Notes: generated from the sequence alone by a model not told the origin. A stretch of DNA of 64,000 nt from Herpetosiphon aurantiacus DSM 785 (GCA_000018565.1 CP000875.1:6277199-6341198), one strand, 5' to 3'. Counted from the first letter of the stretch, positions 16,442-25,889 are shown. Program-made: numbers and translations.

Positions 16442-17002
16442 CTAGACTTCCATGACCTCGGCTTCTTTGGTTGTGCCGATCGTTTCAACTTCCTTTTGGA
16501 AGCGGTCGGTCAATTTTTGCAACTCTTCCTGGCCACGACGCTCGTCATCTTCCGAGATGGCCTTATCTTGTTGCAATTTGCGAATGGCATCTTGGGCTTC
16601 GCGGCGCACATTGCGAATCGCCACTTTGCCATCTTCAACTTTGGCCTTGACCTGCTTGACCAACTCCTTACGACGTTCTTGGGTCAATTGGGGAATCGCC
16701 AAGCGAATGACGCGGCCATCGTTGCTCGGGTTGATTCCCAACTCGGAATTTTGGATGGCCTTTTCAATCGCCTTGATTGCCCCTTGATCGTAGGGTTGAA
16801 TCGTGATCATACGTGATTCAGGGGTAGCGATGTTGGCCAACTGGTTGAGCGGCATTTCAGAGCCATAATATTCAACCTTCAAATCTTCGACCAAGGCGGG
16901 AGAGGCGCGGCCAGTGCGCACAGCACCAAGGGTATGGCGCAACGAATCGATGCTCTTTTTCATTTTGCTTTCGGCATCGCGTAAAACATCTTTAACCGTC
17001 AT
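16442..17002 (-). CDS. frr: Ribosome recycling factor
   Basis: A 186-residue RRF, the usual length. It releases post-termination 70S complexes from mRNA together with EF-G. Visible family features are the [22 protein letters not shown] first helix (with the conserved R-T-G-R-A), then [14 protein letters not shown], and the C-terminal long helix with [10 protein letters not shown]-like text ([15 protein letters not shown]). The start at 17002 follows GGAG (AAGGAGTTTTAGT); the in-frame ATG six codons earlier has no SD. It is the last gene of rpsB-tsf-pyrH-frr, 28 bases after pyrH, and is followed by two hairpin terminators. Confidence 0.97.
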   Translation of the reverse strand: MTVKDVLRDAESKMKKSIDSLRHTLGAVRTGRASPALVEDLKVEYYGSEMPLNQLANIATPESRMITIQPYDQGAIKAIEKAIQNSELGINPSNDGRVIRLAIPQLTQERRKELVKQVKAKVEDGKVAIRNVRREAQDAIRKLQQDKAISEDDERRGQEELQKLTDRFQKEVETIGTTKEAEVMEV

Positions 17003-17030
17003 ACTAAAACTCCTTGTCATTTGGCTAATG

Positions 17031-17777
17031 CTACCCAGCGGTAGCGGGGGCTTCAGTGTTGGCTTTGCTAATCAAGGTACCAACCTGCTCACCTAGCACA
17101 ATTCGTTCCAAATTGCCTGGGGTATCGAGGCTAAATACAATGATTGGAAGATTATTATCCATGCAAAAGGTCAGCGCCGTACTGTCCATAATCGTTAAGC
17201 CACGGGTTAGGGCATCAAGATAGGTGATATGGTCAAATTTGGTTGCTTTGGGGTCGGTGCGTGGGTCAGCGCTATACACCCCATCAACGCGGTTTTTGGC
17301 CATCAGAATAACATCGGCATCGAGTTCGGCAGCGCGTAAAGCTGCGCCCGAATCGGTGGTGAAATAAGGATTACCAGTGCCAGCGGCCAAAATAACCACT
17401 CGGCCTTTTTCCATATGGCGCACCGCTCGCCGTCGAATGTACGATTCTGCCACCTCATCCATTTTAATCGCGGTCATGGCACGGGTTTGCATGCCGTTAC
17501 GCTCAAGCGCATCTTGCAAGGCTAAGGCATTGATAATTGTTGCCAGCATGCCCATATAATGTGCTTGGGGTGGTTCCATGCCAGCTTTGATTGCTGGGCC
17601 ACCACGCCAGATATTGCCGCCGCCAAGCACAATTGCCACTTGCACCCCATGCGCCAACAATGGCTTAATCTCGGCTGACATATAGTTTAACACGTCAGGC
17701 GAAATATTGGTTTTACCATCGCCAGCCAATGCTTCGCCACTGAGCTTGAGCAAAACCCGTTTGTAGCGTGGTTGCAT
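17031..17777 (-). CDS. pyrH: UMP kinase
   Basis: A 248-residue bacterial UMP kinase of the amino-acid-kinase fold, making UDP from UMP and ATP in pyrimidine nucleotide synthesis. Seen: [14 protein letters not shown] (phosphate-binding Lys/Gly loop), [13 protein letters not shown] (second glycine loop), [21 protein letters not shown] (UMP-binding), and [18 protein letters not shown] (ATP side). The ATG at 17777 is preceded by GGAGGG; the frame's earlier ATG at 17792 overlaps that SD and is rejected. It follows tsf by 156 bases that include a strong terminator-like hairpin, so pyrH-frr may depend partly on read-through or on an unseen promoter. Confidence 0.97.
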   Translation of the reverse strand: MQPRYKRVLLKLSGEALAGDGKTNISPDVLNYMSAEIKPLLAHGVQVAIVLGGGNIWRGGPAIKAGMEPPQAHYMGMLATIINALALQDALERNGMQTRAMTAIKMDEVAESYIRRRAVRHMEKGRVVILAAGTGNPYFTTDSGAALRAAELDADVILMAKNRVDGVYSADPRTDPKATKFDHITYLDALTRGLTIMDSTALTFCMDNNLPIIVFSLDTPGNLERIVLGEQVGTLISKANTEAPATAG

Positions 17778-17844
17778 ACCAGAACCCTCCAAGTGAAAGT
17801 CAAAAGATCAAAAGCAAGGAAGAAACAAACACCTGCGTGATTTC

Positions 17845-17893
17845 AGAAAAAAACCGTCGCCTGCGGATTGAGAACAATCCACAAACGACGGTT
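17845..17893 (-). terminator. Terminator after tsf
   Basis: Nested stem: 17852-17859 (AACCGTCG) pairs with 17886-17893, and inner GGATT/AATCC also pair. On the minus strand the stem runs straight into seven Ts. It lies 41 bases after the tsf stop and upstream of pyrH. Confidence 0.8.
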
Positions 17894-17933
17894 GAAGAGC
17901 GAATAGATTGGGTTGCGCCAATCGTCGCACTGT

Positions 17934-18530
17934 TTAGTTGCTGCCAACTTCAAAGCGGCTAAAGCGGCGCACAACGATGTTTTCGCCCAATTTAGCAATC
18001 GCTTCTTGGACCAAATCTTTGATCTTGACGCTAGGATCTTTGACGAATTCTTGTTCGAGCAAGACGATTTCGCCATAGAATTTCTCGATGCGACCTTCAA
18101 CAATTTTTTCGACGATATTGGCTGGCTTGCCACTATCGACATTTTGTTGGCGCAAGATTTCGCGTTCGCGTTCGACTTCGGCTGCTGGCACTTCTTCGCG
18201 ATTGACATATGATGGGTTGGTTGCAGCAACGTGCAAGGCCAAATCATAGGCCAATTTCTTGAAATCGTCGGTTTTGGCCACGAAGTCGGTTTCGCAGTTT
18301 ACTTCCACAATCGCAACAACTTTATTGCCTGGGTGGACATAAACTTCGATCCGGCCATCGCTGGCATCGCGTGATGATTTCTTGGCGGCGGCAGCCAAGC
18401 CTTTTTCGCGCAAAATCTTGATTGCAGCGTCAACATCGCCACTGGTATCCGTCAGCGCCTTCTTGCAGTCGAGGATGCCAGCGCCGGTGCGTTCGCGGAG
18501 TTCCTTGACTTGATCCATCGAGATACTCAC
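17934..18530 (-). CDS. tsf: Elongation factor Ts (short form)
   Basis: A 198-residue EF-Ts that exchanges GDP for GTP on EF-Tu. The N-terminal UBA-like part reads VKELRERTGAGILDCKKAL, and the core has VEVNCETDFVAKTDDFKKL with the conserved T-D-F-V that contacts EF-Tu. The length is close to the compact, one-core-subdomain EF-Ts of Thermus and about 85 residues shorter than the Escherichia coli protein, so the second core subdomain and coiled coil are reduced. The start is GTG at 18530, eight bases after GGAG; the ATG four codons later is too far from the SD. It lies 110 bases after rpsB, with an intrinsic terminator in the gap. Confidence 0.96.
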   Translation of the reverse strand: MSISMDQVKELRERTGAGILDCKKALTDTSGDVDAAIKILREKGLAAAAKKSSRDASDGRIEVYVHPGNKVVAIVEVNCETDFVAKTDDFKKLAYDLALHVAATNPSYVNREEVPAAEVEREREILRQQNVDSGKPANIVEKIVEGRIEKFYGEIVLLEQEFVKDPSVKIKDLVQEAIAKLGENIVVRRFSRFEVGSN

Positions 18531-18549
18531 AGGGTATTCTCCTTGTTGT

Positions 18550-18578
18550 AAAAACGGACGAGCATTGTTGCTCGTCCG
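18550..18578 (-). terminator. Intergenic terminator/attenuator between rpsB and tsf
   Basis: Perfect 10-bp arms 18555-18564 (CGGACGAGCA) and 18569-18578 with a TTGT loop. On the minus strand the stem is followed at once by TTTTTAC. It sits in the rpsB-tsf spacer, 20 bases before the tsf GTG, and should lower tsf, pyrH and frr expression relative to rpsB. Confidence 0.75.
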
Positions 18579-18640
18579 GGGTCTGGGTGTCTATCGATAC
18601 TAGGACGGCATTCGCGAGCGCAGGCCGGAATGACCTCGGC

Positions 18641-19408
18641 CTAGAATGCGTCTTCTTCGTACTTGGTTTGTTCTGCCAAAGCACGTTCTTCGATATGTTG
18701 TGATTGACGGCGGTTTTGGCCTTCCAAGGCTGCGTCGGCAATTTTGCCAGCCATTAAGCGGATAGCGCGAATCGCGTCGTCGTTTGATGGAATTGGGTAA
18801 TCGATTGGATCGGGATCGCAGTTGGTATCAACCATCGCCACCACTGGAATGCCCAGCTTCTTAGCTTCGCTAATTGCCAAGGTTTCTTTGTGTGGGTCGA
18901 TCACGAACATAGCTGCTGGCAAGCGTTCCATCGTTTTGATCCCGCCGAATACGCGGTTCAATTTAACGATTTCGTCTTCCAACTTCAATGCTTCAGCCTT
19001 GGTAACCAAGTTGAATTCACCACGGTCGCGGCGAGCTTCCAAATCGTGCAAGAATTGCAAGCGGCGCTTGATGGTTGAGAAGTTGGTCAACAAACCACCC
19101 ATCCAGCGTTGGGTCACATACAATTGATTTGAGCGGGTGGCTTCATCGCGCACAGCTTCTTGAGCTTGCTTTTTGGTGCCTACGAAGAGCACCTTGCCGC
19201 CGCCAGCAACTGCATCGGCTACAAAGCGATAGGCGCTTTGCAAGCTGGTGACAGTTTGTTGCAAATCGATAATGTGAATCCCATTGCGATCCGTGAAAAT
19301 AAACGGACGCATTTTGGGGTTCCAGCGCTTGGTCTGGTGGCCGAAGTGAACACCTGCTTCAAGCAGGGCCTTCAGCGACACTACACGGTTGGTAGTTGTG
19401 TCGGTCAA
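18641..19408 (-). CDS. rpsB: 30S ribosomal protein uS2
   Basis: A 255-residue uS2, normal length. Diagnostic segments are [63 protein letters not shown] and [25 protein letters not shown]. The start is placed at TTG 19408 (protein begins [11 protein letters not shown], initiated as Met): AAGGAG lies seven bases upstream, while the open frame extends 21 codons further with no SD and non-homologous sequence. It heads the minus-strand operon rpsB-tsf-pyrH-frr and has a promoter at 19556-19584, giving a leader of about 140 nt. Confidence 0.97.
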
Positions 19409-19555
19409 GGGATGACTCCTTACAAAATAATGTTTTCCTCCGCCGCCGCAGTTATTCCAGCACTGAACCAATCACCCAAAGGATCGGCAGGAGCGGTGCC
19501 ATGCAGACGACGTGCGTCACTAGCGACCAGCCCAAGGGCTGGCACACCGTCGATT

Positions 19556-19584
19556 AGTATAGCATGACTAGGAGTAAAAATCAA
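19556..19584 (-). promoter_or_regulatory. rpsB promoter
   Basis: Minus strand: -35 TTGATT (19579-19584), 17-base spacer, -10 TATACT (19556-19561) with an extended TGC just before it. Transcription would begin near 19549, leaving about 140 nt of leader before rpsB. That leader contains GC-rich self-complementary segments around 19500-19548 that could serve S2 autoregulation, as known for rpsB in other bacteria. Confidence 0.75.
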
Positions 19585-19590
19585 AAGGAT

Positions 19591-19632
19591 GAACCTAGAA
19601 CATAGAGCATCGAACCTAGAACATAAAGCATG
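19591..19632. repeat. Two tandem 21-bp repeats
   Basis: Copies 19591-19611 and 19612-19632 share 19 of 21 bases (GAACCTAGAACATA[GA]AGCAT[CG]). They lie between the divergent rpsB and rpsF promoters. Further on, 19690-19772 holds degenerate CTTCGTG and CCCTGA/GATCCCT text related to the repeats at 359-425 and 25890-25992. No gene is seen in 19585-19777. Confidence 0.7.
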
Positions 19633-19777
19633 CTGCTGATTGATTTACCAAGCTCAGGCGATAGACTGAAGGCTACGGGCTAGCGGAACAAGTATTGGCA
19701 TTTCTAATCTTCGTGCGCTTCGCGTTCTTCGTGGTTAAAATTAGCCCCTGACCCCTAACAACTGATCCCTCAAACGA

Positions 19778-19806
19778 TTGCCGAGAGTTTACTTTTATGC
19801 TATACT
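19778..19806 (+). promoter_or_regulatory. rpsF-ssb-rpsR promoter
   Basis: -35 TTGCCG (19778-19783), 17-base spacer, -10 TATACT (19801-19806) preceded by TGC. Transcription should start near 19813, leaving a ~220-nt leader before the rpsF GTG at 20035. The last part of the leader can form a hairpin pairing 19992-19999 (CATGAAAC) with 20013-20020 (GTTTCATG), ending directly before the SD. S6:S18 feedback on rpsF leaders is known in other bacteria; its use here is inferred. Confidence 0.75.
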
Positions 19807-20034
19807 GCGGCGGCCTTTCTGCTCCGTAGCCTTGTGGCCACCAAACCCACGGCAAAACGGGGCAAACCCGAAGGAAGGAGTCTTCTGAGTGGTTCGATTT
19901 GAACCCTCCTCGCGCCATATTTGGTGCTGGTTGCCAACGCAACCCCTTGACTCCATGCATATAACTCAATTGGATATTGGCGGCCCCGTGCCATGAAACG
20001 GTGGCAATTAATGTTTCATGTAGGTGAAAACATC

Positions 20035-20340
20035 GTGCGTGCATACGAAATGATGACCGTCCTGCGCCCTGATTTGGGTGGCGAGGAAGAACTCAACACG
20101 ACCATCGAGACCATCCAAGGCTATATCAAAGCTCAAGGCGGCGAAGTAGCTAGCACCGAACAAGGCGCTCCTTGGGGCCGCCGCAAATTGGCCTATCCTA
20201 TCGACGACTACACTGAAGGTTTCTACTTCTTGACCCACTTCACGTTGAACGCTGATCGTGTGACTGAAGTCGAACGCCACTTGAAGTTGGCTCCACAAAT
20301 CCTGCGCTATTTGTTGATCCGCGACGAAACCAAGCGCTAA
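20035..20340 (+). CDS. rpsF: 30S ribosomal protein bS6
   Basis: A 101-residue bS6, the usual size. The start is GTG at 20035 (protein VRAYEMMTVLRPDLGGEEE), eight bases after AGGTG, and matches the family's M-R-x-Y-E-x-M-x-(I/V)-L-R-P-D opening. The open frame to 19993 adds 14 non-homologous codons within the leader hairpin. The core has WGRRKLAYPIDDYTEGFYFL, the bS6 segment that packs on bS18 in the 30S platform. It is the first gene of rpsF-ssb-rpsR with 19- and 45-base spacers, the order seen in many bacteria. Confidence 0.97.
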   Translation: MRAYEMMTVLRPDLGGEEELNTTIETIQGYIKAQGGEVASTEQGAPWGRRKLAYPIDDYTEGFYFLTHFTLNADRVTEVERHLKLAPQILRYLLIRDETKR

Positions 20341-20359
20341 AACCAACGGGGAGGAAACC

Positions 20360-20860
20360 GTGGCGAAAGATTTAAATAAAGTGATGATTATTGGTCGCTT
20401 GGGCAAAGATCCTGAAATGCGTTTTACGCCACAAGGAACACCCGTGACCAACTTCACTGTCGCCGCTGGTCGTCAGTGGAAAGACCCCAATGGCGAGACC
20501 CGCGATGAAACCGAATGGTTTTCGGTCGTGGTCTGGAACAAATTGGCCGAGATCTGTAATCAGTATCTGACCAAAGGCAGCCGCGTCTATATCGAGGGTC
20601 GGCTGCAAACCCGCTCGTGGGACGACGATAGCGGCCAGAAGCGCTTTCGTACCGAAGTGGTCGCCAGCGATATGATCATTCTTGATCGTACCGATCAACA
20701 GCAAGGCCAAGGCCAGTCGCGCAGCGGCGGCTACCAAGCTGGAGGCAATCAACGCCCACCCCGCGATAATTCCGCCAATGATTATAATCGTGGTGGCAGC
20801 TACGGTGGTGGCGCTGGCTACAACGAGCCTGATATCGGCGATGACGATATCCCATTCTAA
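20360..20860 (+). CDS. ssb: Single-stranded DNA-binding protein
   Basis: A 166-residue SSB. It starts with GTG at 20360 after GGGGAGG. Residues 1-110 form the OB fold (LNKVMIIGRLGKDPEMRFTPQGTPVTNFTVA, then TEWFSVVVWNKLAEICNQYLTKGSRVYIEGRL). A Gly/Gln/Asn-rich linker follows, and the protein ends EPDIGDDDIPF, the acidic tip that recruits replication and repair proteins (RecO, PriA, ExoI type partners). It sits between rpsF and rpsR, the classic placement. Confidence 0.97.
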   Translation: MAKDLNKVMIIGRLGKDPEMRFTPQGTPVTNFTVAAGRQWKDPNGETRDETEWFSVVVWNKLAEICNQYLTKGSRVYIEGRLQTRSWDDDSGQKRFRTEVVASDMIILDRTDQQQGQGQSRSGGYQAGGNQRPPRDNSANDYNRGGSYGGGAGYNEPDIGDDDIPF

Positions 20861-20905
20861 ACACTGTTGAATTAGAATTACTAGAACATACAAGGAGCCG
20901 TTCGC

Positions 20906-21166
20906 ATGTCAGATCAACGCCGTAAGTCGGCAGGTCGCCGCAAATACACACCCCGTCGCAAAGTGTGTGTCTTCACGGCTGAAGGGATTGTGCCAGATTA
21001 TAAAGATATCAAGCGCTTGCAACGGATGGTCTCGGATCGGGGCAAGATTTTGCCCCGCCGTCGCACTGGCACATGTGCTAAATATCAACGTAAATTGAAT
21101 GTTGCAATCAAACGCGCTCGTCACTTGGCGCTGTTGCCATTCGTTTCTGAAAATACCCGCGGTTAG
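20906..21166 (+). CDS. rpsR: 30S ribosomal protein bS18
   Basis: An 86-residue bS18. Signature segments are [42 protein letters not shown] and LALLPFVSE. Two Cys remain (positions 21 and 57), fewer than in zinc-binding C+ paralogues. AAGGAG lies eight bases before the ATG. Last gene of rpsF-ssb-rpsR, followed by a strong hairpin terminator. It pairs with bS6 on the 30S platform. Confidence 0.97.
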   Translation: MSDQRRKSAGRRKYTPRRKVCVFTAEGIVPDYKDIKRLQRMVSDRGKILPRRRTGTCAKYQRKLNVAIKRARHLALLPFVSENTRG

Positions 21167-21188
21167 TTCTGCGTTGTTGGTTTAATGA

Positions 21189-21237
21189 AGCACAGGCACA
21201 GTCGCGAACTTCGCGCTGTGCCTGCTTTACTTTAGTT
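21189..21237 (+). terminator. Terminator after rpsR
   Basis: GC-rich stem: AGGCACAG-TCGCGA on the left pairs with TCGCG-CTGTGCCT on the right (about 21194-21223), followed by GCTTTACTTTAGTTT. Confidence 0.8.
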
Positions 21238-21262
21238 TCCCCCAATGGAGTAGGCAAGGATT

Positions 21263-22654
21263 ATGGCAAAACATACTGATAATGTGCAGCACTCAAAGCC
21301 CCTGAACAAACGGCAACGTGCTCGCTGGGATCAAGAACGCAAGCAAAGCACCCGTGTCTTGCTGATCGCTGCTGCTGCGGTTGGCTTGGCGGTGCTACTG
21401 ATTGGGATTGGGTTGGTCATTCAGAAGGTGATTGTTCCCAATAAAACGATTGCGAATATTGCAGGGGTTGAAGTTACCAACGCTGAATATCAGCAATATC
21501 GTCAAATTATGCAAGCCCAACAAGCAATTAATTTGGCTCAACAAATTCAGCAATATGCCCAATATCAATTGCAAGGTACTGAGCAATTTGCGACCGATGT
21601 CACCAATTATATTGCTGGCTTGAAAGATCAGAATGCTCCGCTTGATTATGCGGTGCTCAATCAGTTGATCAGCGATAAGATTCTTGAAAATAATGCTGCT
21701 GCTGAAGGCATTACGGTCAGTGATGAAGAATTGCAGCAAAGTTTGGCAACCAAGTTTGCTCCTGCCAACGAAGTGATGAATCCAGTTGCCCCAGTAACCT
21801 CAACGACTGGTTTGACTGATACCGCTTCGTTGACTCCAACCCCAACATCAACTCCAACCCTCAGCGAAGCCAGTAATCGGGTTGATTCAGCGGTTACAAC
21901 CTATTTTGGTACGTTGCGCGAATTTATCGAGGAAACTTCGACCTATGGCTTGGCTACCTTGCCATTTGATCGCGAAGCCTTCAAAGCGTTTGTTTTGCAC
22001 CAAGAACGTTTGCAATTGATGCGCCAAAAGCTTGGCGAAAAGTTGGTCACTGAGGATCAAGCCATTAAGGAAGTTTATGCCGATGCACAGCAAATTTTCG
22101 TCACGGCGAATATTACCGATCCTGCCGACCCTATGACTGTTACCAAGTGGCTGCAAGCTAAAACCAAAATTGATGATATTGCTGCTCAGTTGACCGATAC
22201 TGCCAGCTTTACCGACGTGCAGATCTTAAATACCAACGATAATGCAACCGATAATCCAACCACTGGCATGCAACCACTATCTCAATATGCTGCCTTTGGA
22301 ATTACCGAGCCAATTTCAACCCAAGAAGTTGGGGTGATTGGTAAGCCTTATCAATCGACCCAAGGCTGGCATATTATCTTGGTAAATCAGCGTGAGTGGC
22401 GACCAAGCCAAAGCGATTTGACTACCAAGCGCGATGAGGCGGTCAACAAGTGGATCGAGGACAAACGAGCTGTCTCGAATGTTCAGCGCTTCCCTGAACC
22501 AACCGCTACCACCGTTCCACCAACGATCGAGCCAATTCCAACCACCATTCCGCAGCCAACCACCGATCCGGCGGCGGTTACTGCAACCCCAACTGGTGAG
22601 GCTGCGCCAACCAGCGAAACTGCACCAACTGAAGCAGTAACGCCAACACCATAA
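21263..22654 (+). CDS. SurA/PrsA-like membrane-anchored peptidyl-prolyl isomerase
   Basis: A 463-residue protein with a basic N-terminus, one transmembrane helix (~residues 32-53, VLLIAAAAVGLAVLLIGIGLV), then an extracytoplasmic part. Residues ~65-260 resemble the SurA-N chaperone region (ANIAGVEVTNAEYQQYRQIM; helix-rich, Gln-rich). Residues ~290-395 look like a degenerate parvulin domain ending VIGKPYQSTQGWHIILVNQRE, the usual end of a PpiC rotamase. The last 60 residues are a Pro/Thr tail typical of Chloroflexota secreted proteins. Family role: folding of exported proteins. Catalytic activity of the isomerase domain is uncertain because the domain is diverged. Confidence 0.8.
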   Translation: MAKHTDNVQHSKPLNKRQRARWDQERKQSTRVLLIAAAAVGLAVLLIGIGLVIQKVIVPNKTIANIAGVEVTNAEYQQYRQIMQAQQAINLAQQIQQYAQYQLQGTEQFATDVTNYIAGLKDQNAPLDYAVLNQLISDKILENNAAAEGITVSDEELQQSLATKFAPANEVMNPVAPVTSTTGLTDTASLTPTPTSTPTLSEASNRVDSAVTTYFGTLREFIEETSTYGLATLPFDREAFKAFVLHQERLQLMRQKLGEKLVTEDQAIKEVYADAQQIFVTANITDPADPMTVTKWLQAKTKIDDIAAQLTDTASFTDVQILNTNDNATDNPTTGMQPLSQYAAFGITEPISTQEVGVIGKPYQSTQGWHIILVNQREWRPSQSDLTTKRDEAVNKWIEDKRAVSNVQRFPEPTATTVPPTIEPIPTTIPQPTTDPAAVTATPTGEAAPTSETAPTEAVTPTP

Positions 22655-22673
22655 GCAAAAACAGGTAGAATAG

Positions 22674-22703
22674 TGGCGGGTCAATGGCGACCCGCCATTT
22701 GTT
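22674..22703 (+). terminator. Terminator after the foldase gene
   Basis: TGGCGGGTC (22674-22682) pairs perfectly with GACCCGCCA (22689-22697), followed by TTTGTTGTTT, 20 bases after the stop codon. Confidence 0.75.
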
Positions 22704-22723
22704 GTTTAATCTGAGGAGTTGCC

Positions 22724-23638
22724 ATGAATCGATGGTGGGCCAAACGAACCTTGCGACTATGGGTTGCCCTAGCAATCACCCTGCTGATGATTGGCGCAAC
22801 GATCTGGGCAACCATGCAATTGCTGGCTGATATCTCTGGTACTGCAAGTGCCTGGCGCATCGATTTAACCACCTTTGCTTGGTTTGCAACCGCAGTTTCG
22901 GGCTTTTTGATTAGTTTGATTATGCTCTATCGGGTTGGTAGTGCTTTAACCTTGCACTATCGAGTTGATCGCAATGCCTTGACAATTCACTGGTTGGGCA
23001 ATACTGCGGTTGTGCCAATGAACTTGATCACAGCGGTTGAGCCAAGTGTTGATGTCAAGCAAAAGCCTGGTTTGCTGACGCGCTTTGGCTATATCAGCGG
23101 GGTTGGTCAGGCTGCCGATGAGCAGATTTTGAATTTCTTTAGTACCCAGCCTGCCGAGCAATCACTGCTTTTGCGCACTACTGGCGGCAGTTATGTGATT
23201 ACTCCAGCCCAACGTGATAGCTTCATCCAAGAGGTCGAGAGCCGCCTCAATTTGGGGGTTGTCCAAGTTCAAAGCGAAGGTGTGGTGCGCTCCACCCGGA
23301 TTGCCTATGATTTTTGGTTGAATAATGCCGTGCGTTGGGCATTAGTAGTTGGCCTCTTGCTCAATTTTGCAGTTTGGGGCTTAATTGCTTGGCGCTATAA
23401 CCAATTGCCGCTCGAAGTGCCAATTCGCATCGATGCGACTGGTGCGGTTAGTGGAGTCGAAGCCCGCGAACAATTATTAGCGTTGCCTTTGGTCGGCTTG
23501 TTGGCTTGGCTGATCAACGCTGGATTTGGCGCGTTGGTTTATCGCACGTCGCGAGCTGGGGCATTTGCACTCTTAATTGGTAGCTCAGTGATCCAGCTAT
23601 TTTTGGCGGTGGCAGTTTGGGTGGTGGTGCGCGGCTAG
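22724..23638 (+). CDS. Membrane protein with PH-like domain
   Basis: A 304-residue membrane protein. Two transmembrane helices (~12-33 and ~45-68) come first, then a soluble region (~72-180) starting LTLHYRVDRNALTIHWLGNT that reads like a bacterial PH-type (bPH) domain. Three more membrane segments follow, and a loop LPLEVPIRIDATGAVSGVEA resembles the DUF1648-type motif. The ATG is preceded by GAGG. It stands alone between a terminator and a converging uvrB. Function not known; PH-like membrane proteins of this kind are often linked to envelope stress, but nothing here proves it. Confidence 0.65.
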   Translation: MNRWWAKRTLRLWVALAITLLMIGATIWATMQLLADISGTASAWRIDLTTFAWFATAVSGFLISLIMLYRVGSALTLHYRVDRNALTIHWLGNTAVVPMNLITAVEPSVDVKQKPGLLTRFGYISGVGQAADEQILNFFSTQPAEQSLLLRTTGGSYVITPAQRDSFIQEVESRLNLGVVQVQSEGVVRSTRIAYDFWLNNAVRWALVVGLLLNFAVWGLIAWRYNQLPLEVPIRIDATGAVSGVEAREQLLALPLVGLLAWLINAGFGALVYRTSRAGAFALLIGSSVIQLFLAVAVWVVVRG

Positions 23639-23659
23639 CTGTGCTCAACCAGCCGCGCA
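23628..23659. terminator. Hairpin between the PH-like gene and uvrB
   Basis: TGCGCGGCT (23628-23636) pairs with AGCCGCGCA (23651-23659). The left arm overlaps the end of the plus-strand gene and the right arm ends six bases from the uvrB stop. It has no long T-run on either side, so it is a shared but modest terminator for two converging genes. Confidence 0.55.
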
Positions 23660-23665
23660 TTGCGA

Positions 23666-25762
23666 TTAAAGTTTGCCGCGTGAACGGCCTTTGACTTTGC
23701 GTTTACCAGTATCTTCAACCACCATAGCTGCTTTGGCTCGTGGTTTGCGATTGACGCTCTCAAGCAAGGCCGTGTTGTCGATCAAGGCTAGGGTTTGGCG
23801 CATTTCGGTCAGTTGGTCACGCAGCAAGGCCGCTTTTTCAAACTCTAGGTCTTTGGCGGCTTGTTTCATCTGTTTTTCAAGCGCGTTGATCACTTTGAAG
23901 AGTTCTTCTTTGGTCATGCTGTCGGGGTTGGCGGCGGTTTGGTAGGCTGCTGGTTTTTCAGCAACTTTTTTCATACCTTCGGTCAAATCGCGTACTGCTT
24001 TGACGATCCCTTTGGGTTCAATGCCATGTTGTTGATTATAACGCTCTTGAATTTGGCGACGGCGACGGGTTTCGCTGATCGCATAATCCATGGCTGGGGT
24101 AATCGTATCGGCATACATCAGCACCGTACCATCGATGTGGCGGGCAGCCCGCCCAATAATTTGCACCAACGACGATTCGGAGCGTAAGAAGCCCGCTTTA
24201 TCAGCATCAAGAATTGCCACCAACGATACTTCAGGCAAGTCTAAGCCTTCGCGCAAGAGGTTGATCCCCACCAGCACATCAAAAACCCCTAAACGTAAAT
24301 CACGCAGAATGTCGATGCGCTCAATCGTATCAACATCGGAGTGGAGATATTGAGTGCGCACGCCCATTTCTTTGAGATAATCGGTCAGATCTTCGGCCAT
24401 GCGCTTGGTGAGGGTTGTGACCAATACCCGCGAGCCAGTATCAACCCGCCGTTTGATTTCACCAAGTAAATCATCGATTTGGCCACGGGTGCGTCGCACT
24501 TCAACCATAGGGTCGAGCAAGCCAGTTGGCCGAATAATTTGCTCAACTACCTGTTCATGATGTTGATATTCGTAGACCCCAGGCGTAGCTGAAACATAAA
24601 TTGCTTGATGCACATGCTTGGAAAATTCGTCAAACATCAAGGGTCGGTTATCGAGCGCCGAGGGCAAACGGAAGCCAAAATCGACCAAGGTTTGCTTGCG
24701 CGAACGGTCGCCATTGAACATCCCACGAATTTGCGGCACTGAAATATGCGATTCGTCGATCACCAAAAGAAAATCATCAGGAAAGTAATCGAGCAATGTC
24801 CACGGTGTTTGGCCTTCGCTACGCCGATCCATATGCCGACTATAATTTTCAATTCCTGAGCAGTAGCCCAATTCTTCCATAATTTCGAGATCGTAGAGTG
24901 TGCGCTGTTTGAGCCGCGCTGCTTCAAGCACTTTGCCTTCGCCTTCGAGATGGGCTAATTGCTGTTCAAGCTCAAGCCGAATATCGCCAATTGCTGCCTG
25001 CATTTTGTCGGCGTTGGGAATAAAGTGCTTGGCCGGAAAGACTTCGATGTGATCTTTTTGGGTCAAAATCTCACCTGTCAAGGGATCAACCTCGACCATG
25101 CGCTCAATTTCATCGCCCCACATCTCGATCCGAAAGGCGCTTTCGGCATTAGCTGGAAAGATTTCGAGTGTATCGCCACGCACACGGAAGGTGCCACGGT
25201 GAAAATCAAGATCGTTGCGCTCAAATTGTAGATCGATCAGCGTTCGCAGCACTTTATCGCGGTTGCGAATCTCACCAGTTTTAAGCTTGAGTGCCACTTG
25301 ACCGTAATCCGTGGGCGAGCCAAGCCCGTAGATCGCCGAGACCGAGGCCACGATAATGACATCGCTGCGGGTAAACAGCGCTTGGGTTGCTTCGTGGCGC
25401 AAACGATCAATTTCTTCATTGATTTGCGCTTCTTTTTCAATATACAAATCCTTTGATGGCACGTAGGCTTCGGGGGTATAGGCATCGTAGTAGGAAACGA
25501 AATAGCCTACGGCATTCTCAGGAAAAAATTCTTTAAACTCAGCATACAACTGTGCGGCGAGGGTTTTATTATGTGCCATCACCAAGGTAGGCCGTTGAAC
25601 TTGCTCAATAACCCGCGCAATTGTATGAGTTTTGCCAGTCCCTGTTGCCCCCAATAAGGTTTGGTGGACAAGCCCGCTGTTTAATCCATTGACTAATTGG
25701 GCAATCGCCTGTGGTTGATCGCCACGCGGTTCGTAGGGTGCATGGACTTTTAATGGTGGCAT
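23666..25762 (-). CDS. uvrB: Excinuclease ABC subunit B
   Basis: A 698-residue UvrB, the damage-verifying helicase-like subunit of nucleotide excision repair. It has Walker A GATGTGKT (residues 38-45) and the beta-hairpin region [19 protein letters not shown]. Later come DEAD-like [10 protein letters not shown], the motif-VI segment QIIGRAARH, and a C-terminal UVR motif ([23 protein letters not shown]) that binds UvrC. A 25-residue Lys/Arg-rich tail follows. TAGGAGG precedes the ATG. Single-gene unit; a -10-like TATAAT and a partial LexA-box-like sequence lie upstream (see findings). Confidence 0.97.
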   Translation of the reverse strand: MPPLKVHAPYEPRGDQPQAIAQLVNGLNSGLVHQTLLGATGTGKTHTIARVIEQVQRPTLVMAHNKTLAAQLYAEFKEFFPENAVGYFVSYYDAYTPEAYVPSKDLYIEKEAQINEEIDRLRHEATQALFTRSDVIIVASVSAIYGLGSPTDYGQVALKLKTGEIRNRDKVLRTLIDLQFERNDLDFHRGTFRVRGDTLEIFPANAESAFRIEMWGDEIERMVEVDPLTGEILTQKDHIEVFPAKHFIPNADKMQAAIGDIRLELEQQLAHLEGEGKVLEAARLKQRTLYDLEIMEELGYCSGIENYSRHMDRRSEGQTPWTLLDYFPDDFLLVIDESHISVPQIRGMFNGDRSRKQTLVDFGFRLPSALDNRPLMFDEFSKHVHQAIYVSATPGVYEYQHHEQVVEQIIRPTGLLDPMVEVRRTRGQIDDLLGEIKRRVDTGSRVLVTTLTKRMAEDLTDYLKEMGVRTQYLHSDVDTIERIDILRDLRLGVFDVLVGINLLREGLDLPEVSLVAILDADKAGFLRSESSLVQIIGRAARHIDGTVLMYADTITPAMDYAISETRRRRQIQERYNQQHGIEPKGIVKAVRDLTEGMKKVAEKPAAYQTAANPDSMTKEELFKVINALEKQMKQAAKDLEFEKAALLRDQLTEMRQTLALIDNTALLESVNRKPRAKAAMVVEDTGKRKVKGRSRGKL

Positions 25763-25889
25763 ACGACCTCCTAAATCACGTCATTAATTATACTGTGCTT
25801 ATGCTTATTTATGGTCGTTCTTGCGACTGATTATCGAACAATTGTGTTATTATAGCGATTTTTTAGGATTGATCGAGGATTATTTTAGG

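Noticed and set aside
19409-19471. Longer rpsB start
   Set aside because: The extra 21 codons have no SD and no uS2 similarity; TTG 19408 has AAGGAG at seven bases.
20372-20893. 173-codon minus-strand frame opposite ssb
   Set aside because: It mirrors the ssb coding periodicity and Gly-rich linker, with no homologue recognised.
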